A DNA stretch of 64,000 nucleotides, from the NCBI GenBank assembly GCA_047967505.1, contig CM106539.1. One strand, 5' to 3'. Shown piece after piece: positions 31,401 to 40,400 of this stretch. The translations under genes and the position numbers were made by a program. Below the pieces are notes generated by a model. It was not told where the DNA came from and did not search any database. It saw only the letters and a program-made list of their open reading frames with translations. Numbering within the stretch: position 1 is the stretch's first letter; each line of letters begins with the position of its first letter. The stretch is from Dipteris shenzhenensis. Taxonomy: Eukaryota; Polypodiophyta; Polypodiopsida; Gleicheniales.

Positions 31401-34400
31401 GGCTGCCTTGAGCTCAGTTTGCCAATGGTTTGGATGCCTGAATGCCTCTAAGTTGTGTCAGATCAGAATTGAATGCCTGAGTATGCCTTGCCAGTGAGAA
31501 TTCTAGTAGAGGATTTGTAGAGAGGAGCAGTGCAGGGTTGAACCCTTGTTGTAAAGAATTTCCATTCAGAAGCATTAAATAAATACCGTAAGGGGCGCCA
31601 AGGCATTTGGGGCCAATGGGTGCAATGTGTACTATTTTCATTGAGCAGGGGCATTCTAGCCTCACCTTTGTTGTTGTTGAAGCTTGTTTCTAAGTTGTGC
31701 TAAGTGATTGAAGTGACTGAAGCTTGCATTGTGGCCATTTATGAAGTTTATGACTGAGTAGAAGAAGATCACTGCCCTTTTGTTTATTGAAGGCCGGTTT
31801 CAGTGGTTCTATTGCCGGGATCGTCACCATCTTCCTACAGAGGTGAGCCCTGGTAGTGTTGGGTGAAGGACACCTTCAGTGCAATTATTGCTATAGCCAT
31901 CAATCTTAGCAAGTATGTCACACCGCGAGAGGTCATTGACCATTTCAAAGTAGGAGGGGCAGGACGAAGACAGAGCATCAGAGAGTTTTGAAGAGGAGCA
32001 CAGTACCAGCAGGGGTGATGACCAGCAGGACAGTGGGGTACATCCAGTCTCTCCTAAGCACATTTATGCATTGTGGCCATTTATGAAGTTTATGGCTGAG
32101 TAGAAGAAGATCACTGCCCTTTTGTTTATTGAAGGCCGGTTTCAGCAGGGGTGCATGTGACATTCCCTCCTCCTTAACTTAGCGGTCATAGTTGGGTCCG
32201 TACGCATACACTAGGTTTTTTCGTACACATTCTGTATGGTTGTATGTGCGTCGCATGACGCCCTCTCGACTCCTCTGGACTCAAGGGCCCTTTACCACTT
32301 TCTTCAGCAAGCAGTTTCCCTCAAGTTTCAGCCTTTCAGCCTGCAACTACAGCCCTTGTTATGCCTCTGCCTGCTCCAAACATCTCTGTACAGCTGCTTC
32401 TGTAAGGCTCCGTTGGAGATTGTGTTAGCACCCGAGACTTCTAGGCTGCCCGCGTTGGAAGTTGGAGCAATCGTCAAGCCTCAAGGTATGGGCCATGGCT
32501 ATGGCTATGGCTGCTCTCTTCTCTAATTTTCCAGCAGCTATGGCTGCTCTCTTCTGAGTTCTCTAATTTAGTTGATGGAGATCTTGAACAGGGCTTCAAG
32601 TCCTCTTTTGCTCCTTGGCTGTTGGCTTTTGGGGTTGATACATGTACCGCTTCTCCCGAAAACGTGGAAGAAACATGTCGAAGGTTGTAGGCAAAGGCAG
32701 CTTTGAAAAATGTTGCAGCTCAGATTGATGCAAATGTGCTGATTTGGGGGATGCCTTAGTGAGTGGTACTGCAAGTGGAAGTGCATCTGGACATGAGCCA
32801 AAACAAAAGAAACAGGGCTGGTTTACAACTTAGTATTCGTGCCCAAGTCAATATTGATTTCAAGACAAACTTTGAGATTTGGTGCATTCAGCTTCAGTGG
32901 TCGTGTTAATAAAAGAAGATTTGCAACGGTTGGTAGTGTCATCAAGAAGAAAAACCATCAAGAAGAATGTGGTGCCTGCACAAAGTCAAAGGAAGAAGTT
33001 TCAACCACAGAAGCCGAGGGGTGAACTGAAGCCCTATAAAGGAAAGTCTAAATTCACTCCAAAGTAGATCGAGACCTTTGAAAGTAGAGGAAGTGTTTGG
33101 ACACTTGGGAGCCGACTGCCTCGAAAGATCTAAGAACTCAAAGGATCAAAAAAAGCCAAAAGAACCTCTAAAGACTTTGGTGGGACGAGTCCCTAACATA
33201 CTAGGGAGAGCGGCCGATCCAAATGCCAAAGAACTTTGCCTTTCATGGGGCAAAGCAAGAGATCAGAGTGGTTTGATTTCTCAAGGTCTAGCCAGGTGGT
33301 TAGGGATTAAGACCAAAGAGCTTGGGCAAGTCTCTTGATGCCCGGCAATTTGTCGAGGGACAGTTAGTACTAGTGACACCTCTCGTTGGAAAGCTAGGAT
33401 CCATATTCAGGATAATGTGGATATCTAGGACCATATGGTTTCACCTTTGGAACATTGTTATGTAGTTCATTGATGCCTTGGTTCTATCGGAAAGAAGTGC
33501 ATCTCAAGATGCTTGAGAAGACACTTGTTTTCACTTATAGAGGAAGAGAACATCACATTGTTGCCAAGGGGAAAGGAGAATCTATTTCCATTGTACCCAG
33601 TGTTTCAGTTGGAAAATTAATAGTGTCTTCAATTTCAGCTTACATGATTTATGTTAAGAGAAAAGAGAATGAGCCGAAGTTGATTTGGATTTTCCAGATC
33701 AAGACAAACTTCAATTTTTAGATGCTTTTAATATTGTTTTTGAGACTCTTTGCTAGGCGAGCTACCTCTAGAGCTGCCAGAGGACCATGCCATGGAGCTC
33801 ATTCCAGGGAGGAGTGAGCCTCCTAATCAGCCACCCTATCAGGTGAGTGCAGCCTTGATCGAGGAGATCACGACACAAGTACAGGATTTGCCCTTCAAAA
33901 GACTAATTCAACCTACTTCTACCCACATGTGTTCTTGGTCTAGAAGAAAGATGGGTCTTATAGAATGTGTGTGGACTATAGAGCCCTTAACAAGATGACT
34001 ATCAAGAATAATTTTTTGATTCCAGGCATTGATGATGCGTTGGATCGATTAAAAGGAGCCGCCATTTTTAGCAGGATTGACTTGAAGAGTGGCTATCATC
34101 GAATCAGGATTCATCCCCAGGACATCCATAAGAGGTCCTTTGAGACGAGGGTTACACGAGTTCTTGGTCATGCCCTTTGGCTTAACAAATGTTGTAGCTA
34201 CTTACAATAGGATGATGGACCGGATTTTCCGACCTCATGGTTGGACACCTTACAAGTTCCTTCTTTGATGACATTCTTGTGTTCTTTAAGTCAGAAGAGG
34301 GGCATAAAAGACATCTAGCCATAGTGTTTCAGGAACTCAGAGACAGTATGCTTTTTATTAACGGAAAGAAAAGCAAATTCTTCCTGGATGAGATCCATTA

Positions 34401-37400
34401 CCTTGGTCACATCATTTCCAAAAAGGATGGCATATGGATGAACCCTGCAAAGATCAAAGCCATCCAAAAATGGCTTGAGTCGAGAATAGTGCATGAAGTA
34501 CACAGTTTTTTAGGGCTTTGTTCCTACTATAGGAGGTTCATTGGACACTCTGCTGATATTGCAGTCCCGTTACATGATTTGACCAAGAAGTTTGCAGTTT
34601 TAAGATGGGGAAAACAGCAAAAGACAGCTTTTAACACTCTCAAGGAGAAGATAACCATGGAGCTAATCCTCATTGTTCCTGATTTATACAAGCCCTTTGA
34701 TGTGGGCTGCTACGCTTGTGGAGAGTGTGTTGGGGCTGCTCTTCATCGAGGCAAAACACCCTTGGGGAATAGCAACAGATTGACGACTTTGTTAATGTCT
34801 GGTTTGGGTGGTTGGTATGTTTCGTGCACATGCATGTATGCTTGTGTACGTGAGAGAGAGAGAGAGAGAGCCATGGGCTCACTTACAGGGATTCCTCGAG
34901 ATGGACTTGTTGGGATGCCTATTCTAACCCAAAACCTGGGCTGGTGGACTCTTGTGCTATGGAACACGAGGGTTTATGGTCATGATGTGGTGCGGTGCTT
35001 GGCTAACCAAGCTCGAAGGGTGATCCTTTATACTGGATCTATGGTTGGGTGGTAAGTTTACCAACTCCCCCTATCTGGTCTTCCTGATCTATGGTTGTTT
35101 TGCAGGTCTTGGCGTTAGAGTACAATCTGGAATCTACCTCTACCCCTTGAGATGCCCATTTCAGGGGTAGCGAAAGCAATCGGGGGGAAGGGGGCACAGG
35201 GAAGGAAAAATGTCAAGTGGGGGGTTGAAGGTGGGGGGGGAGGAAACTAGGAGGGGAGGACAGAGGAGAGAAGGATCACGGATCTTACCTCCCCCATCCT
35301 CCACTGATGGTCTGGAGGGCTTGGGGGCGAAAGGAGGGATGGCTCGTGAACCTTGGGCAAGCCCTGGCTAGGTGGCCATCTTGTCTGCAACATAGGTTAG
35401 TGCTGCCTTGGCAGACCAGAAACCTTGATCCACTGCTTGAAGATACTTTCAACTAGGGTCTCTAGAAGTATCTCCCTTCGTAGGGTCCGTAGGCCATCTA
35501 TAATCAGTCACACCTTTGGGACCTGTCATATTGAGAGTATCGAGGATTCTGTCATTTAATGTCTCAAGTACTGTAACCAACTATGCAAGGTTGACCTTGG
35601 CTTCCTAGAATTCATAAAGTTTGTAGGATTCTTAGGCTCCAGTCTTATGGTTGCTCGAGCAAGCTGAATTCACCTACCCCTAGATATTAGGCTTATGCTA
35701 AATTATATAAAAATGGCGACCCTTTAATAACATCATTGCAAGCAAATGGAATAAAATTTCCAACAAACATGCTTGATTGAAAAGAGCTAAATCTTTCTTA
35801 GATATGTAGGGTTCACTTTTGAAGCATTGTAATATGCACCTATACCATTAAATAAAAGTTTCTCTTTTGTCTTGGTCTCTCTATGATTGTGACAGTTTCA
35901 TTTTGTCAAGCTAGCAAATGGGATAAAATTTTCAAAGTATAAATGGTTGATTGAAAAGAGCTCAACCTTTGTTAGATATGTATGATTCAATGTTGAAGCA
36001 CTGTAACATGTACCTATACTATTTAAACAACTGTTTCTCTTTTTGTCCTGGGCTCTATGATTGTGACAGCTTTGTTTTGTCAAGCTAGCTGCAGAAAGCT
36101 AGCAAATGGGATAAAATTTTCAAAGTATACATGGTTGATTGAAAAGAGCTCAATCTTTGTTAGATGTGTATGATTCAATGTTGAAGCACTGTAACATGTA
36201 CCTATACTATTTAAACAACTGTTTCTCTTTTTGTCCTGGGCTCTATGATTGTGGCAGCTTTGTTTTTTCAAGCTAGCTGCAGAAAGCTATTGAATATATC
36301 TGCTGCTCCAATCTCTTAGATTATGACTGTATTCTACAAGTTTTCTGCTTGGTTGAAGGCTTGACTGGGCTAGATTAAATATACGTATGTGACACTTCTT
36401 TTTGTTTCCTTTTGTTGTTGTCGTTAAACAGCTCAGGAATTTGGTATGGGCTACATCAAAACATGATGTTTATTTGATGGACAACTCTTTTGTTTTGCAT
36501 TGGTCACCTTTGACAAGGAGAGTTACAGAGGTGCTTGACGTATCTGGCCCAGTTGTGCCCATACCTAATGTGAGTGTCTTGTGTGGTACACTGATGTGTT
36601 TCGTGTATAATACTTGAGGATTATTTTGGCATAAGTAAATCTGCCCTTTGACCTACACGTTGATGGCTCAACGATTTCATGGAATCCCAACAGCCTTATA
36701 GGAGCCCACGGGTCCTACTACAAGGGTTAGGGCGTGTACAAGTTAGTACCATGTGTGTCAAGGATAATCTTCTTGTGGCTGGTGGTTTCCATGGTGAAAT
36801 GGTGTGCAAGGTATGAAATGCTATCTGTTTAGTTTTCTACTGTGTACTTGGTGTTTTGGTGTGTGAGGTTAGTTCTGATCTGCTGGTCTCTTCTTTTATG
36901 CATATTTTGTAATAGTTTTTAGATCGTCCTGGAGTTTCATACTGTGCAAAGATTACTTATGATGAGAATGCCATAACCAATGCCATCGAAGTATATGAGA
37001 CTTCAAGGTGATCCCTTTGTTGGATTTTGTCTCTTTGTAAACTTTTTTCGATTGGATGTTATTGTTTGTCCCACAGCTCACTTTTGATTGTCCCTTGTCT
37101 TTGCATGCAGTGGGGCAACCCATTTGATGACTTCAAATAATGATTCTGTTGTGAGAGTATTTGATACAGAGCAGTTTGTGGTGAATGGACAATTCAGTTT
37201 CCCTTGGCCTGTTAATGTAAGGATATTCGCACATGCATGTTTGAGATGAGGAGCCAATTTTGCAAATTGCGTGTAAATTTTTTGCTTCTAGATCCTATTA
37301 GGTTGCTCAATATTTTTGGTACACTTGTCACAGCAAATTGCAAACTGTTTGCTTCTGGATCTAATAGATTGCGTTACTATTTTTGGTACACTTTTTACAG

Positions 37401-40400
37401 CACACCTCAGTGAGCCCAAATAAAAAGCTTGTGGTGGTAGTTGGAGATCATCCAGACAGCCTTCTTGCTGATAGTCAAACTGGAAAGGTATGGGGAGCTT
37501 TCGAAAACTGTTGTTTTGTTTAGATCTCTAGATGTAATTTGGAATATATGAGGGTAGAACCACAACCTTGCAATTAGCGTTCGTTAAAATGAATTCTATG
37601 GCCGCAAGCGAACATGAGCCTATGTGTTGTTCCTAGATCTGCACATCCTTTTTGATTCAGAATATTCTTAAAATTTATATGGTAAAATATAGAGACCTGT
37701 TATACATTTTTACAATTATATAGCAATGAATTTTAAAGTAGAAATCGGAATTTTGTCAAGACATTCTCAAAGACCACTTCTATCTATATTCTACCATTTA
37801 TCACATAAAATGCTGTCTCTCTTTTTTTTGGGGGACAAACTTATCTTCGGTGACTCGAGCCATGGACAGCAAGGGATCAAACGCAGGAGGGCCAAAGGAC
37901 ACGACCCGCCTCAAGTGAACACTCACACGAGGGCCGCAGACATATCCTCTCTCTTTACGTGGGGAGAGAGACCACTAGAGTGATGATAGCACTTGTGAGA
38001 CAACGTGCCACATCATGGAGACCACATAGGAGGAGGGATGGACCTAGACAGGTTGAGCGACAGCAGCGTTCTTTCATTGATGTTCCCTCTCAATTTCCAG
38101 CCCTCGCCAGACCCTGAGCTACTGTCAGATGAGCTCCTCTTGTCTCTCCTCAGTCGTTTATCGTGTTGGTCCCATAGACAGCATACACAAGTCCAGTCAA
38201 TCAGGGTCTGATTCCAGCCTACATACCCTGGCAATATGCCTCGGCACAGTCCCCCGAATTCTAACACCCCCTTTCAGCTCTTGGATGTTGAACCAAACCC
38301 AGGGAGCTAGAATGTTGTGAAGCATCTGCCATGGTAGAGACTGAAGAGCTTCGCCGCATTGTCCTTCATCAAGCATGCCCTCTAGCAAAGTAACCTCTGC
38401 AGCCACACCACCTGGCACGCAACACCACAAGAGTCCAATACTCAGCCTCAGTAGACAACAAGGGCAGAGTTGGCTGCTTCTTGCTGCTCCATGCGATCGC
38501 TCTCAAGCCAAGGGTAAAACGGGATTCTGATATAGTTCTTGTTGTGTCTGGATCTCCCCCCCTAGATTCACTCCAATTTTGAAGCGTGACTCTGGTCTTC
38601 ACTGCCCCTCTAGTATCATAACAAAACCCAAAGTTGTTGGTTTCGTGCAGGTACTACAAGATCTGCAAACTTGCGTTTAAATGAATCTTCAAGGGTGTCT
38701 GCATGAATGAGCTCACTGCCACACTGGAAAATGCAGGTCCAATTTGGTGGGTAGCAGCTAAATCAATGAACCAATAAGCTTCTGATATAACGAGGCATCA
38801 ACTTGCTCACAGGGATAATGTTTGGTAGGGTTCTGCATAGGTCCACATAAGCAGTGTGAACAAACTCTAGTGATGGCGAAGCCTGCCTGGTAGTCCATTT
38901 TGAAATGGTTTACCTATGCTGCTGCCACGAATGCAAGAACTGCATCGTCCCTGCTTGCTGCCCACATCTGGCAAGCCATCTACCATGTGGTCTCTGAAGG
39001 CCTGCCATAGTGCATCGATATTCAAATGACCGTTCTTGATAGCCACAGAATCCTCCTCAGACTCCATCTGCTTGCCAGTCTTGCAAACCTCATGCACTGA
39101 CAACAGATGGAAACTAAGAGACGGAACCAGGAGGAATGCTTCTCTCCTCTGTCATCAGGAATGACCTCCAACCTTCCCTAACCTCGAACTGGGATAGTTG
39201 GCTTATACTTGATTGCCACCGAAGGTTGTGGAACATCTCGTGGAAAGGAGTCGTGTGTTTGGAAGCACCGCTATCCATAATCCATTCTGGAAAATCACCA
39301 ATAGTGGAGCTCCGGTGTCCATGATCTCCAAGTGCACTAAAGCTGGAGTCGTCGCGGTTGCAACTGAGGAACCGATACCTTTCTCATGGCTTTGCCGAGG
39401 GCACTTCCTCCAGTAGTGACCCTTCTGGCCACAGTGGTTACAGGTCTGATCCAACCAAAATGAAATCAGCCAAGTCATAGGACCGCAATACTAAGTCAAT
39501 CATAACCTTTGAAATATTGTAGTTGTTTCCGTCCAACTGACGGTCTCACCCATCTCAACCAAATCTACCGTCTCAGGAGGTTGATCTTGCTCTTGTGAAG
39601 GGATGGTGGGTGGGAAAGAAACAAAAGAAGAGGCTGCAGGCTCTTCGGGTGCCTGTCTTTCAGAGGCGCCTCCTTCTCGCTTCTTCTCTTTGTCCCGCAC
39701 CGTCCACGCCTTCTACGATCAGCAGCAAACAGTGACTGTTTTCTGCACTATCTTGTGTCCACAGATTCAAGCTTCCTTGTGCTCTGATACCATTCAGGGA
39801 TGCAGGAGTGGAAATATGCGGAGAGAGAGAGAGAGAGAGAGTATTGCGCAATAGACTGCAAATGAATGTAAGAGATATGCTGGGAAAATGGTGCTTTGCT
39901 TCTGAGAGACCACTTCTGGAAGATACAACGAGGACAGAAGTGCACCTTATTTATGGGAGGGGAGCACCCTGGTTGGCTACTGAATGGTTTGTTCGGCCTT
40001 CTTCACTCGCTTTGCAGCTGCTTCGGCCGGAGTCTGCGAAGGATTCATGGCTCAAGTCTGTGTAGCCCTTGGGGGTTGAAATTCTCTTCCTCCTAAAAGT
40101 CTTTGGCTCAGAATATGTTGTAGCATGTGGTTTCAGTGAAGAGGTCCCCTTTGCCATAGTATCGTCATAGATCTTGGCGTATCTAACTGCATCCCAGAGG
40201 TTCTTACTTTGGTTGTTCTTCACGTGGAGTTTGTGTTCTTTTACCAATCCATTTATGAAAAATCCACACAAGGTGGTAGGAGCCATGTATGAGGCTGTGG
40301 ACTATAGGTCCTTAAATTTGAAGTGTGTGAACTTTATGAGGAGATCAAAGTCAGCCTCAGGTTGAAGGAACTCCTCTCTAAACATTTGTTCAAAATCAGC

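Larger units (their letters stand above)
24576..32144 (+). mobile_element. Ty3/gypsy chromovirus B with aberrant LTR structure
   Basis: Flanked by the target duplication GCAGG (24571-24575 and 32145-32149). Order: collapsed 5' LTR (24576-24648), PBS, gag, protease, RT, RNase H, integrase, chromodomain, PPT (30252-30260), full LTR (30264-31802), a second PBS and leader copy (31804-~32060), and a 78-bp LTR 3' end (32067-32144). One target duplication encloses all of this, so it behaves as a single insertion later rearranged. The gene order and terminal chromodomain mark it as a chromovirus. Multiple frameshifts make it non-functional. It lies in intron 3 in the sense direction. Confidence 0.9.
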
